The position numbers and the translations under genes were made by a program. This document shows, piece after piece, positions 46,166-54,935 of a stretch of 64,000 bases of DNA (positions are counted from its first letter, which is position 1; every line of letters starts with the position of its first letter). This DNA is from Acidobacteriota bacterium (GTDB lineage: Bacteria; Actinomycetota; Actinomycetes; Actinomycetales; Microbacteriaceae), in assembly GCA_019352055.1 (NCBI GenBank), contig JABBOB010000002.1, positions 17,316 through 81,315 on the forward strand, given 5' to 3'. The notes beneath the pieces are model-generated. The model did not search any database and had not been told where the DNA came from. It saw only the letters and a program-made list of their open reading frames with translations.

Positions 46166-48388
46166 TCAGTGCTTGTCGGGCTTGGCGTTGGAGGCGGCCT
46201 GGGCGGCGGCCTGCCCGGTCGCGTGGGAGGTGGCGAGCACCGCGAGCGACGCGGCGACCGAGTGGTCGACCTCCGCCTCCGGCTTCTGGTGCGCCTGGAG
46301 CACCACGAGGGAGCGCGCCTCGACGTGCAGGAGGTTGCCGGCGCGGAGCGGTCCGCGGTCGGTGTTGCGCCCGCTCGTGTCCACGACGACGTCCCAGGAG
46401 CCCCCGTACGTCCTGGCCGGCAGCTTGCAGCGCACCATGTCGTCGGCGGCGCTGAAGTAGAGGAGGAAGTCGACGTCGACGACTCGCTCACCGCGGGCGT
46501 CGCGGTCGCGGAGCCCCTCGCCGTTCAGGTACACCCCGACGGCCTTGCCGAACCCGCTGTCCCAGTCGTCGGGCTGCATCGGTGTCCCGTCGGGCCGGAA
46601 CCACACGATGTCCGGCTTCGGTGCCCCTTCTTCGCTCACCTGCGGGCGCCCGTCGAAGAAGCGCGCCCGCCGGAACACCGGGTGCTCCTTGCGCAGGCGG
46701 GAGATCGCGGCGGTGAACTCGATCAGCGGCTGGTCGGCCTGATCCCAGTGCACCCAGGAGATCTCGCTGTCCTGCGCGTACGTGTTGTTGTTGCCGTGCT
46801 GGGTGCGTCCGAGCTCGTCGCCGTGCAGCAGCATCGGCACCCCCTGGCTGAGCAGCAGCGTCGCGATGAAGTTGCGCTGCTGCTTCGACCGGAGGGTGAG
46901 CACGGCGCGGTCGGCGGTGTCGCCCTCCACCCCGCTGTTCCAGGACCGGTTGTGGGACTCCCCGTCGTTGCCGTTCTCGCCGTTCGCCTCGTTGTGCTTC
47001 TCGTTGTACGAGACGAGGTCGCGGATCGTGAAGCCGTCGTGCGCGGTGACGAAGTTGATGGAGGCCACCGGTCGGCGCCCGTCGTTCTCGTACAGGTCCG
47101 CCGAGCCCGTGATCCGCGCGGCGAACTCGCCGAGCGTCGCGGGCTCGCCCCGCCAGAAGTCGCGGACCGTGTCGCGGTACTTGCCGTTCCACTCCGTCCA
47201 CTGCGGCGGGAAGTTGCCGACCTGGTACCCGCCGGGGCCGATGTCCCACGGCTCGGCGATGAGCTTCACCTGGCTGACGATCGGGTCCTGCTGCACGAGC
47301 TCGAAGAAGGTCGACAGCCGGTCCACCTCGTAGAACTCGCGGGCCAGCGTCGCCGCGAGGTCGAACCGGAAGCCGTCGACGTGCATGTCGGTCACCCAGT
47401 ACCGGAGGGAGTCCATCAGCAGCTGCAGCGCGTGCGGGTGCCGCACGTTCAGCGAGTTCCCCGTGCCCGTGTAGTCCATGTAGAACCGCTTGTCGTCGTC
47501 GACGAGGCGGTAGTAGGCGGCGTTGTCGATACCCCGCATGGACAGCGTCGGGCCGAGATGGTTGCCCTCCGCCGTGTGGTTGTAGACCACGTCGAGGATG
47601 ACCTCGATGCCCGCGTCGTGCATCGCGCGGACCATCGACTTGAACTCCTGCACCTGCTGCCCGAGCTGACCGGTCGACGCGTACTCGTTGTGCGGCGCGA
47701 AGAAGGCGATCGTGTTGTAGCCCCAGTAGTTGCGGAGGCCCTTGTCGAGCAGCGTGGAGTCCTGGACGAACTGGTGCACCGGCATCAGCTCGACCGCGGT
47801 CACCCCGAGCTTCTGCAGGTGGTCGATGACGTGCGGATTCGCGAGCCCCGCGTAGGTGCCCCGCTCCTCCTCCGGCACGTCGGGGTGCAGCTCGGTGAGG
47901 CCCTTGACGTGCGCCTCGTAGATCAACGTCTCGTTGTACGGGACCTTCGGCGGCCGGTCACCGCCCCAGTCGAAGAACGGCGTGACGACGACCGACAGCA
48001 TCACGTGCCCCGCCGAGTCGTCGTCGTTGAACGAGTCAGGGTCGCCGAACGTGTACGAGAACAGGGACTGATCCCAGTCGTACTCGCCGGTCGTGGCCTT
48101 CGCGTACGGGTCCAGGAGCACCTTGCTCGGGTTGCAGCGGAGGCCGGACGCGGGGTCGTAGGGGCCGTGGACCCGGTAGCCGTAGCGCTGACCCGGCTGG
48201 ACCGACGGCAGGTAGCCGTGCCAGACGTAGGCGTCGACGTCGATGAGGTCGACGCGGGTCTCCGTGCCGTCCTCGTCGAAGAGGCAGAGCTCGACCCGCT
48301 CCGCGACCTCCGAGAAGAGGGCGAAGTTCGTGCCGCTCCCGTCGAACGTCGCGCCGAGGGGATAGGCGGTTCCAGGCCAGGACTGCAA
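46166..48388 (-). CDS. treX: Glycogen debranching enzyme, TreX/GlgX type (second copy)
   Basis: A 740-residue GH13 isoamylase-type enzyme. Motifs: YPLGATFDGSGTNFALFSEV (CBM48), ETLIYEAHVKGLTELHPDV, AVELMPVHQFVQDSTL, NYWGYNTIAFFAPHNEYAST, LDVVYNHTAEGNHLG, VDGFRFDLAATLARE and LIAEPWDIGPGGYQVGNFP. Its start is TTG 48388 with AAGGAG just upstream. It heads an operon with treY and treZ, 21 bases before treY, so I use the symbol treX. It probably prepares linear dextrins for trehalose. It ends in an Ala-rich tail (HATGQAAAQAASNAKPDKH). Confidence 0.92.
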   Translation of the reverse strand: MQSWPGTAYPLGATFDGSGTNFALFSEVAERVELCLFDEDGTETRVDLIDVDAYVWHGYLPSVQPGQRYGYRVHGPYDPASGLRCNPSKVLLDPYAKATTGEYDWDQSLFSYTFGDPDSFNDDDSAGHVMLSVVVTPFFDWGGDRPPKVPYNETLIYEAHVKGLTELHPDVPEEERGTYAGLANPHVIDHLQKLGVTAVELMPVHQFVQDSTLLDKGLRNYWGYNTIAFFAPHNEYASTGQLGQQVQEFKSMVRAMHDAGIEVILDVVYNHTAEGNHLGPTLSMRGIDNAAYYRLVDDDKRFYMDYTGTGNSLNVRHPHALQLLMDSLRYWVTDMHVDGFRFDLAATLAREFYEVDRLSTFFELVQQDPIVSQVKLIAEPWDIGPGGYQVGNFPPQWTEWNGKYRDTVRDFWRGEPATLGEFAARITGSADLYENDGRRPVASINFVTAHDGFTIRDLVSYNEKHNEANGENGNDGESHNRSWNSGVEGDTADRAVLTLRSKQQRNFIATLLLSQGVPMLLHGDELGRTQHGNNNTYAQDSEISWVHWDQADQPLIEFTAAISRLRKEHPVFRRARFFDGRPQVSEEGAPKPDIVWFRPDGTPMQPDDWDSGFGKAVGVYLNGEGLRDRDARGERVVDVDFLLYFSAADDMVRCKLPARTYGGSWDVVVDTSGRNTDRGPLRAGNLLHVEARSLVVLQAHQKPEAEVDHSVAASLAVLATSHATGQAAAQAASNAKPDKH

Positions 48389-48462
48389 CGAGTCTCCTTC
48401 GGCGGTCGGGTCGGATGGACGGCGAAGAGGGTACCGGGGGGATGCCTCGAAGAACCGGGGGC

Positions 48463-48468
48463 TACCGT
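48463..48468 (+). promoter_or_regulatory. Probable -10 element for leaderless GerW-like gene
   Basis: TACCGT lies 6 bases before ATG 48475. Confidence 0.45.
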
Positions 48469-48474
48469 TCGCCC

Positions 48475-48792
48475 ATGAGTTCGCTCCCGGTCCGCATCGC
48501 GGACACGCTCAAGCAGTTCGGTGTGCACGTGGCCTACGGGGAGGAGCGCGAGATCGAGGGCACCACCTTCGTGCCGGTCGCCCTCGTCGGCTTCGGGTTC
48601 GGCGGCGGCGGCCCGGAGGAGGAGGGCGGCGGAGGCGGCGGCGGGTACGTCGTCCCGGTCGGCGCCTACGTCGGGGACAGCCTCGGGATCCGGTTCGAGC
48701 CGAACCCGATCGCGCTCGCCGCGGTCGCGATCCCGCTCGTCTGGGTGTCCGGCAAGGCGCTCGCCAGGATCGTGAAGGCGCTGAAGAAGTAG
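48475..48792 (+). CDS. GerW/YtfJ-like small protein
   Basis: A 105-residue protein resembling the GerW (YtfJ) family: VHVAYGEEREIEGTTFVPVA, the glycine-rich turn GFGFGGGGPEEEGGGGGGGY, then VVPVGAYVGDSLGIRFEP and a hydrophobic C-terminal helix. In spore formers this family acts in germination; actinobacterial members have no proven job. It is followed immediately (stop 48790-48792, next GTG at 48793) by a molybdenum oxidoreductase gene. Confidence 0.8.
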   Translation: MSSLPVRIADTLKQFGVHVAYGEEREIEGTTFVPVALVGFGFGGGGPEEEGGGGGGGYVVPVGAYVGDSLGIRFEPNPIALAAVAIPLVWVSGKALARIVKALKK

Positions 48793-50340
48793 GTGACCGC
48801 CCCGCATCCGTCGCTGGCGCGCGCGACGCCGCCCGAACCCGCCGGGCCCGGTCGCCGACGGGGTCTCGCAGCGCTCGCGGGCGTCGCCTCGGCGGGGCTC
48901 GCCCTCGGCGCTGGTGAGCTGGTCGCCGGGGTGCTGAACGCCTCCGCGAGCCCGATCCTGTCGGTCGGGTCGTTCGTGATCGACCTCACACCCGGGTTCC
49001 TGAAGTCCGCGGTGGTCGGCGCCTTCGGGACCGGCGACAAGCCGTTCCTGATCGTGGTCCTGCTGGTCGTCGTGCTCGGGCTGGGCGCGGTGGCCGGGCT
49101 GCTGCAGGCCCGCCGCCCGCCGCTCGGTGCGATCGGGGTGTGCGTCGTCGGCCTCGTGGCGATCCTGGCCGCGGTCACCCGGACCGGTGCGTCACCGCTC
49201 GACGCGACCCCCTCCCTGGTCGCTGCGGCGGTCGGGGTGCTCACGCTGACGCGTCTCGAGCGGCGCACCGAGACGCGGGATCGGCGGGCGTTCCTCGTCT
49301 CCGCCGCCGTCACGGCCGCCGTCGGGGTCACCGCGGGCGCGGTCGCCAGGTCGATCGGCTCCGGCGCACGCTCCACGCAGCAGGCCATCGCGCGGGTCAC
49401 CCTGCCGACGCCCGCGGCGACCGTCGCTCCGCCGCTCGCCGCCGACTCGTTCGACCTGCCGGGGCTCACCCCGCTCGTGACGGCGAACGACGCGTTCTAC
49501 CGGATCGACATCGCGCTCTCCCCGCCGGCGATCGACCCCGCCTCCTGGCGGCTGGAGGTGACCGGCGAGGTCGAGCACCCCTTCTCGCTCAGCTACGCCG
49601 AGCTCTCGAAGCTGCCCATGCACGAGTCCCCGACCACCCTGATGTGCGTCTCGAACCCGGTCGGCGGCGACCTGAACGGCACGGCCGTGTGGCTCGGCAC
49701 CGCCGTCCGCGACCTGCTGACCCGGGCCGTGCCCAGGCCGGGTGCGGACATGGTGCTCTCCTCCGGCGCTGACGGGTTCTCCGCGAGCACCCCGCTCTCG
49801 GTCCTGCAGGACCCGGCACGGGACTCGCTGCTCGCGGTCGGGATGAACGGCGCGGCGCTGCCGCAGCTGCACGGCTTCCCAGTGCGGATGGTGGTGCCCG
49901 GCCTGTACGGGTACGTCTCCGCGACGAAGTGGCTCACGAAGCTGGAGGTGACGCGGTTCGACCGTGCGGCCGCCTACTGGACCGACCGGGGCTACAGCGC
50001 GCAGGCGCCGATCAAGCTGTCGAGCCGCATCGATCGGCCCGTGAACGGCGCACGTGCCGGGATGGTCACGGTCGCCGGCGTCGCCTGGGCGCAGCACACC
50101 GGCATCGCCCGGGTGCAGCTGCAGATCGACGGCGGCCCGTGGACGGACTGCCGGCTCGCCGGCGACTGGTCGGTCGACGTGTGGCGGCAGTGGCGCTACA
50201 CCTGGGCGGCGCCGAAGGGCAGCCACACCCTCCGGGTGCGGGCCACGGACGCGAACGGTCTCGTGCAGACCGCGAAGGAGCAGGGCGAGATCCCGGACGG
50301 CGCCACGGGCCTCCACACGGTCCAGGTCACCATCACCTGA
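48793..50340 (+). CDS. Membrane-anchored molybdopterin-dependent oxidoreductase (sulfite oxidase fold)
   Basis: A 515-residue protein. Residues 1-150 are rich in hydrophobic segments, probably four or five membrane spans. The sulfite-oxidase-type Moco domain follows: FYRIDIALSPPAIDPASWRLEVTG, Cys ligand in PTTLMCVSNPVGGDLNG, VPGLYGYVSATKWLTKLEV, and a C-terminal dimerisation domain (RVQLQIDGGPWTDCRLAGDWS). It probably works outside the cell membrane. Substrate unknown; this group is not proven to oxidise sulfite. It starts with GTG directly after the GerW-like stop. Confidence 0.9.
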   Translation: MTAPHPSLARATPPEPAGPGRRRGLAALAGVASAGLALGAGELVAGVLNASASPILSVGSFVIDLTPGFLKSAVVGAFGTGDKPFLIVVLLVVVLGLGAVAGLLQARRPPLGAIGVCVVGLVAILAAVTRTGASPLDATPSLVAAAVGVLTLTRLERRTETRDRRAFLVSAAVTAAVGVTAGAVARSIGSGARSTQQAIARVTLPTPAATVAPPLAADSFDLPGLTPLVTANDAFYRIDIALSPPAIDPASWRLEVTGEVEHPFSLSYAELSKLPMHESPTTLMCVSNPVGGDLNGTAVWLGTAVRDLLTRAVPRPGADMVLSSGADGFSASTPLSVLQDPARDSLLAVGMNGAALPQLHGFPVRMVVPGLYGYVSATKWLTKLEVTRFDRAAAYWTDRGYSAQAPIKLSSRIDRPVNGARAGMVTVAGVAWAQHTGIARVQLQIDGGPWTDCRLAGDWSVDVWRQWRYTWAAPKGSHTLRVRATDANGLVQTAKEQGEIPDGATGLHTVQVTIT

Positions 50341-50389
50341 CGCACTCTCCGATTTGTAGGACGTGACGTCCTACAAAACGGAGAGTGCG
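50341..50389. repeat. 49-base palindrome A
   Basis: 24-bp arms (50341-50364 and 50366-50389) around a single G, with one mismatch. The right arm contains CGTCCTACAAAACGGAGAGT, also found in palindrome B at 51396. It starts right after the molybdenum-protein stop and contains the stop codon of the minus-strand DUF559 gene (50371-50373). Confidence 0.75.
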
Positions 50390-51279
50390 GCGAGGGCTGC
50401 TTCGATCACGTCCAGGCATCCCTCGATGTCCTCGACGATCTCCGCGTAGGTGAACCGGATCACCCTGTACCCCAACGCGGTCAGGAGCTCGTCTCGGATC
50501 CCATCCGCGGCCGTGTCATGGAACTGCTCACCGTCCGCCTCCACGATCAGTCGGTCCCCGACCAGGAAGTCGCACCGGTAGGCGGGGTGCGGCACGAACT
50601 GCGGGATGACCGGTCGGATCCCGCGGCGTTCCATGCCAAGCCTGAGCAGCGTCTCGAGACAGCTCTCGGCGGACGGGTCGACCAGCGCGAGGAGGCGTCG
50701 GACCGAGGGATGGAGGGCTTCGCGCAGGAGGCGGAGCTCGTCGTTCGACATGAGGGGTTCGCCCCCTCGTGGGCGGTGGAGTGCCGCATCCACCGCGGCG
50801 ATCCACCAGTCGTCCGGCACGCAGCCGATCAGCTCGACCAGGGTCTCGACGAGCCCCGTCCGCCAGCCGCGCCTCGTTCCCTCCTGGGTGGACCAGTGGC
50901 GGACGACCTCCAGGTCCTCGCCAGGTGCGACGTAGTGCCGACGGTCCCGATTGTGGCGGACCCGCGGCGCGTTGTTCGGCAGGAGGACGTGGATCAGCCG
51001 TCCTCTCCCCGGAGGAACGGGCAGCCCGAACGAGTCACAGGCGGACACGCACGAGAGCACGCCGCCGACCCGGATGGCGAGCTTCGCGCGCCACGGGAGG
51101 TCCGGATCCACGTACCAACCCGATCGCGGGCGGTCGAGGTATCCACGCCGCAGCAGCGCCGCGACCTGGTACCCGCTCAGCCCGGCACCCAGGAAGGAGG
51201 CGAGCTTCGCGACGCCTCCTTGCTCGCGGAGGACCTGCGCTGCCGATGCCTCCGCGGCCGACCAATCGTCTCGGTGCAT
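50371..51279 (-). CDS. AbiEi-like/DUF559 domain protein, endonuclease-like
   Basis: A 302-residue protein. Residues 20-80 form an AbiEi-like winged helix (QGGVAKLASFLGAGLSGYQV, then LRRGYLDRPRSGWYVDPD). The C-terminal 100 residues are a DUF559 domain, related to Vsr and other PD-(D/E)xK nucleases: YRCDFLVGDRLIVEADGEQF has the acidic pattern, and LTALGYRVIRFTYAEI follows. Such proteins are common in actinobacteria and their role is unproved. I saw no partner toxin, so a toxin-antitoxin role is not supported. ATG 51279 is preferred; GTG 51318 adds 13 residues. Related palindromes lie at both ends. Confidence 0.82.
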   Translation of the reverse strand: MHRDDWSAAEASAAQVLREQGGVAKLASFLGAGLSGYQVAALLRRGYLDRPRSGWYVDPDLPWRAKLAIRVGGVLSCVSACDSFGLPVPPGRGRLIHVLLPNNAPRVRHNRDRRHYVAPGEDLEVVRHWSTQEGTRRGWRTGLVETLVELIGCVPDDWWIAAVDAALHRPRGGEPLMSNDELRLLREALHPSVRRLLALVDPSAESCLETLLRLGMERRGIRPVIPQFVPHPAYRCDFLVGDRLIVEADGEQFHDTAADGIRDELLTALGYRVIRFTYAEIVEDIEGCLDVIEAALAALSVL

Positions 51280-51371
51280 GGCCTCGATCGTGGGACCTCG
51301 CGTCGCGCGCTGGGGCACCCCGAGGGGGATCTGTGCACAGCCGGCGTTGGGGAGGAGCCGAATCGAGCGAG

Positions 51372-51416
51372 CACGCTCCGTTTCGTAGGACGACGCGTCC
51401 TACAAAACGGAGAGTG
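51372..51416. repeat. 45-base palindrome B
   Basis: 21-bp arms (51372-51392 and 51396-51416) around ACG, two mismatches. The right arm equals that of palindrome A over about 21 bases. It ends 15 bases before the TPP aptamer, so it could isolate the riboswitch transcript from upstream. Confidence 0.7.
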
Positions 51417-51431
51417 GGTATGGTGGGACCG

Positions 51432-51514
51432 ACACGGGAGTCCGGTGAGCCGGGCTGAGAGGAAGCTGCTCCAAGCTTCGACCGCACCTGATCCGGATCA
51501 TGCCGGCGTAGGAA
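51432..51514 (+). promoter_or_regulatory. TPP riboswitch (THI element)
   Basis: The conserved aptamer pieces are present in order: CACGGGAG, CTGAGAGG, then ACCGCACCTGATCCGGATCA and TGCCGGCGTAGGAA. These match the THI box, which binds thiamine pyrophosphate and lowers expression when thiamine is plentiful. The start of ykoE is 41 bases further on, so control of translation or of termination is likely. Confidence 0.92.
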
Positions 51515-51555
51515 CGCTCTTCACACCGCCCGTGCTCGATCGGAAGACGGGCACA

Positions 51556-52167
51556 ATGACCACCACCGAACCCTCGAAGACCGCCTCGCGGTCGCTCTCC
51601 TGGCGCGTCGTCGACATCGTCGTCGCCAGCGTCGTCGCGGTCGCCTGCGCGGTGATCTTCATCGCCTGGATCCCGCTGTCCAGCGCACCTTCGACGGCGC
51701 TGACACCGCTCCTGCCTGGTCTGCAGGGCATCCTCAACGGCCCGTGGCTGATCGCCGGGCCGCTCGCCGGGCTGATCATCCGCAAGCCGGGAGCGGCGCT
51801 GTACGCCGAGTTCGTCGCCGCGGCGCTGGAGCTGCTCATCCTGCCGGCGTACGGCGCGAGCGTGCTGCTGTCCGGCGTGGTCCAGGGCCTCGGCGCCGAG
51901 ATCGTCTTCGCGGTGCTCCTGTACCGCTCGTACGGGCCCGTCGTCGCGCTGCTCGCCGGCGCCGGCGCGGGCGTGGCCGAGACCTTCCTCGACGTCCCCT
52001 TCTACTACGCCGGCGCGAACGCGGCCTTCTGGGTCGTCTACGGGGTCACCACGACCGTGTCCGGCGCGATCGTCGGGCTCGTCTGCTGGCCGCTCGTGAA
52101 CGCCATCGCGAGGACCGGCGTACTCGACCGGTTCGCGAGCGGCCGGGCCGCGCGGCGCGCGGTGTGA
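51556..52167 (+). CDS. ykoE: ECF transporter substrate-binding subunit, YkoE type
   Basis: A 203-residue membrane protein with about five or six hydrophobic segments (VVDIVVASVVAVACAVIF, PWLIAGPLAGLIIRKPGAA, YAEFVAAALELL). It fits YkoE, the S component of an ECF transporter for hydroxymethylpyrimidine or thiamine precursors. A TPP riboswitch lies just upstream. Its stop overlaps the next gene (GTGA). Confidence 0.9.
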   Translation: MTTTEPSKTASRSLSWRVVDIVVASVVAVACAVIFIAWIPLSSAPSTALTPLLPGLQGILNGPWLIAGPLAGLIIRKPGAALYAEFVAAALELLILPAYGASVLLSGVVQGLGAEIVFAVLLYRSYGPVVALLAGAGAGVAETFLDVPFYYAGANAAFWVVYGVTTTVSGAIVGLVCWPLVNAIARTGVLDRFASGRAARRAV

Positions 52168-53594
52168 CTCCCGCGCGCATCGAGGCGCGCGGCTGGGGCT
52201 GGCGGCACGGCGGGCGGCTCGCGTGGGCCGTCAGCGGCCTCGACCTGACCGTCGAGCCGGGGGAGCGGCTGCTGCTGCTCGGTGCCTCCGGCAGCGGCAA
52301 GTCGACGTTGCTCGCCGCGCTCGCGGGTGTGCTCGGCGACGACCAGGGCGAGACGACCGGTCAGCTGCTGATCGACGGTCGACCCCCCGCGGCCGGCCGG
52401 GCCGGCTTCGTGCTGCAGGACCCCGAATCGCAGGTGATCCTGCCGCGGGTCGGGGACGACGTCGCGTTCGGCCCAGAGAACCTGGGGGTGCCGGTCGACG
52501 AGATCCGGCGCCGCGTGCCGGCCGCGCTCGCCGAGGTGGGCCTCGACGTGCCGCTCCGTGCGCTGGCGGGGCGGTTGTCCGGTGGCCAGAAGCAGCGCCT
52601 GGCCCTCGCCGGGGTGCTCGCGATGCGGCCGGGCCTGGTGCTGCTCGACGAACCCACCGCGAATCTCGACCCCGGCGGGGTCGCGGAGGTGCGCGACGCG
52701 GTCGTGCGCGCGTCGGCCCGGGCGGGGACCACGCTGATCGTCGTCGAGCACCGGGTCGCGACGTGGCAGGACCACGTCGACCGCGTGATCGTGCTGGGTC
52801 CGGACGGGGTCGTCGCGGACGGACCGCCGCGCCGGGTGCTCTCGGCACGCGGCGCGGAGCTCGCCGCATCCGGCATCTGGGTGCCGGGTCACGATCCTCG
52901 GGTCGCTGTGACGGCGGTCACGGGGGAGGGGCTCATCCGGACGGAGGCGCTCGTCGTCGGTCGGGGCCGGCCCGTCGCGGTCGTCGGCGAGCTGGGGATC
53001 GACGGCGGCCGCCTCACCGCGGTGACGGGCCGGAACGGCGCAGGCAAGACGACCCTCGCGCTCACGCTCGGCGGCCTCCTCCCTCCCGTCTCCGGCCGGG
53101 TGGGCGCCACCGCGGCGCTCGCGGCGGGGCTCCGGGGCGACCCCCTGCGCTGGCGCTCGCGCGAGCTGCTCACCCGCGTCGCGGTCGTCTTCCAGTCGCC
53201 GCAGCACCAGTTCCTGGCGAGCACCGTCCGCGAGGAGCTGGGTGTCGCGCTCGGAGCCCTCCGGATGCCGGAGGCGCGGCGCCGGGCACGCGTCGACGAG
53301 CTGCTCGAACGGCTCGGTCTCGTGCCGCTGGCTGAGGCGAACCCGTTCACCCTCTCGGGCGGTCAGCAGCGTCGGCTCTCGGTCGGCAGCGCACTCGCCG
53401 CCGCGCCCCGCCTCGTCGTGCTCGACGAGCCCACGTTCGGTCAGGACGCGCGGACCTGGGCAGCACTCGTCCGTCTGCTCGCGGACGTCGTCCGCGACGG
53501 CACGGCCGTCGTGGCGGTCACCCATGACGAGCTGCTCGTGCGCGGCGCCCACCGCACCGTCGTGGTCGCCCGCACCGCAGAGGAAGCCGCGTGA
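52164..53594 (+). CDS. ykoD: ECF transporter ATPase with two ABC domains, YkoD type
   Basis: A 476-residue fused ATPase. First domain: Walker A LLGASGSGKSTLLAAL, Q-loop VLQDPESQVILPRV, signature LSGGQKQRLALAGV, Walker B GLVLLDEPTANLD. Second domain: TGRNGAGKTTLALTLG, VVFQSPQHQF, LSGGQQRRLSVGS and LVVLDEPTFGQD. It powers the ECF transporter with YkoE and YkoC. GTGA overlaps at both ends. Confidence 0.94.
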   Translation: MTPARIEARGWGWRHGGRLAWAVSGLDLTVEPGERLLLLGASGSGKSTLLAALAGVLGDDQGETTGQLLIDGRPPAAGRAGFVLQDPESQVILPRVGDDVAFGPENLGVPVDEIRRRVPAALAEVGLDVPLRALAGRLSGGQKQRLALAGVLAMRPGLVLLDEPTANLDPGGVAEVRDAVVRASARAGTTLIVVEHRVATWQDHVDRVIVLGPDGVVADGPPRRVLSARGAELAASGIWVPGHDPRVAVTAVTGEGLIRTEALVVGRGRPVAVVGELGIDGGRLTAVTGRNGAGKTTLALTLGGLLPPVSGRVGATAALAAGLRGDPLRWRSRELLTRVAVVFQSPQHQFLASTVREELGVALGALRMPEARRRARVDELLERLGLVPLAEANPFTLSGGQQRRLSVGSALAAAPRLVVLDEPTFGQDARTWAALVRLLADVVRDGTAVVAVTHDELLVRGAHRTVVVARTAEEAA

Positions 53595-54349
53595 CGCGCG
53601 TGGGGCGGGTGAACCCGCTCACGGCGATCGGCGTCGTGCTGCTCGTCGACCTCGTCCTGCTGCTCAGCCTCGACGCGGTCACCGCCACCGTCGCGATCCT
53701 GCTCGCCGTCGCCTTCGCGCCGCTGGCCGGGATCCCGCTGCACCGGCTCGCGGTCCGCACGGGGGCGATCGTCGGCGGTGCGGTGCTCGTCGCCGTCACC
53801 GTCGTGCTGTACGGCAGGACGAGCGGCACCGTCTTCCTGTCGGCGGGCTTCGTGGAGGTGAGCGCGGGATCGGTCGCCCTCGCGATCGCCACCGCCCTGC
53901 GCCTGATCGCGATCGCCCTGCCCGCTGTGGTGCTCCTCACAGACCTCGATGCGACGCGGCTCGCCGACGCGCTGGGTCAGCGACTCCACCTGCCCGACCG
54001 GTTCGTGCTGGCCGGGTTGGCCGGCGTGCGCCTGTTCGAGGTCCTCGGCGAGGACTGGCGCACCATCGCGCTCGCGCGCCGCGCCCGGGGCGTCGGTGAC
54101 CGGGGACGGCTCCGCCGGCTGCCCGGTCAGGCCTTCACGCTCCTCGTCGTGGCGATCCGGCGCGCGGTGGCGCTGGCGACCGCGATGGAGGCACGGGGCC
54201 TCGGCGCGCCCGGACCGCGCACCTGGTCGAGGCCGTCGACGTTCGGCAGGTCGGATGCGGTGGTGCTCCTCGTCGGCGCCGTCGTGGCGGGCGGCTCGGT
54301 CGCAGCCGGCCTGACCGCCGGCACCTATCGGCTCGTGTTCGTCTCGTGA
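53591..54349 (+). CDS. ykoC: ECF transporter transmembrane subunit, YkoC/EcfT type
   Basis: A 252-residue EcfT component with about six hydrophobic segments and the coupling-helix pattern near ALARRARGVGDRGRL and ATAMEARGLGAPGPR (Ala-x-x-x-Arg-Gly twice), which contact the ATPase. It completes the YkoEDC-type transporter. GTGA overlaps with both neighbours. Confidence 0.91.
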   Translation: MTRVGRVNPLTAIGVVLLVDLVLLLSLDAVTATVAILLAVAFAPLAGIPLHRLAVRTGAIVGGAVLVAVTVVLYGRTSGTVFLSAGFVEVSAGSVALAIATALRLIAIALPAVVLLTDLDATRLADALGQRLHLPDRFVLAGLAGVRLFEVLGEDWRTIALARRARGVGDRGRLRRLPGQAFTLLVVAIRRAVALATAMEARGLGAPGPRTWSRPSTFGRSDAVVLLVGAVVAGGSVAAGLTAGTYRLVFVS

Positions 54350-54924
54350 CCCCGGTCCCCGCGCTCGGGCTCGCGCTGCTCGCGCTGCGGAGCAGGCCCG
54401 GCGCGCTGGTGCTCGTGGACGGCCGGAGCGGTTCCGGCAAGACCACGTTCGCCACCGCGCTGGCCGCTCGAGCCGCCGTCGCGCTGCTGCGGCTGGAGGA
54501 CCTGTACCCGGGATGGGACGGGCTCGCCGCCGCATCCCGCGCGCTCGTCGACGACGTCCTCGTGCCCCGGAGGAGCGCCGCGCCCGGCGGCGCCGCGACC
54601 TGGGACTGGGCTGCGGGGCGGCCGGGACCGCTCCGCCGGGTCGTTCCGGGGGGCGCCCTCGTCGTCGAAGGGTGCGGGACGCTGTCCCGCGCCGCCGCCG
54701 TGTTCGCGGACCTCCGCATCTGGGTGGAGCTCCCCACCCCCGAGCGCAGGATCCGCGCGCTGCGTCGGGACGGTGCCGCCTACGCCCCGCACTGGGAGCG
54801 CTGGGCCGCGCAGGAGCGTGCGTTCGCCGCGCGGGAGGGTTCGCGTGCGATCGCCGACCTCGTCATCGACGGGCGCGAGTTCCCACAGTCCGTGTTCAGC
54901 GCTTCCGCGGGCGGCGTTCACTAA
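54346..54924 (+). CDS. P-loop kinase, uridine-kinase-like
   Basis: A 192-residue P-loop protein: Walker A VDGRSGSGKTTFATAL, then LLRLEDLYPGWDGLA, WDWAAGRPGPLRRV, and VVEGCGTLSRAAA, as in uridine-kinase-like small kinases. A lid Arg pair is in PERRIRALRRDG. Its start overlaps ykoC (GTGA), so it is under the TPP riboswitch. A job in phosphorylating an imported pyrimidine or thiamine-related compound is possible, but only context says so. The TAA stop (54922-54924) is also the start of the next gene's -10 element. Confidence 0.8.
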   Translation: MTPVPALGLALLALRSRPGALVLVDGRSGSGKTTFATALAARAAVALLRLEDLYPGWDGLAAASRALVDDVLVPRRSAAPGGAATWDWAAGRPGPLRRVVPGGALVVEGCGTLSRAAAVFADLRIWVELPTPERRIRALRRDGAAYAPHWERWAAQERAFAAREGSRAIADLVIDGREFPQSVFSASAGGVH

Positions 54925-54927
54925 TCT
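54922..54927 (+). promoter_or_regulatory. Probable -10 element overlapping the kinase stop codon
   Basis: TAATCT includes the TAA stop of the kinase and lies 8 bases before ATG 54936. The next gene would be leaderless and independent of the riboswitch. Confidence 0.4.
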
Positions 54928-54935
54928 CGTCGGCC

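Noticed and set aside
50371..51279. Toxin-antitoxin system (AbiE type)
   Set aside because: The N-terminal winged helix resembles AbiEi, but no AbiEii nucleotidyltransferase toxin lies beside it. Only the single DUF559-type protein is present.
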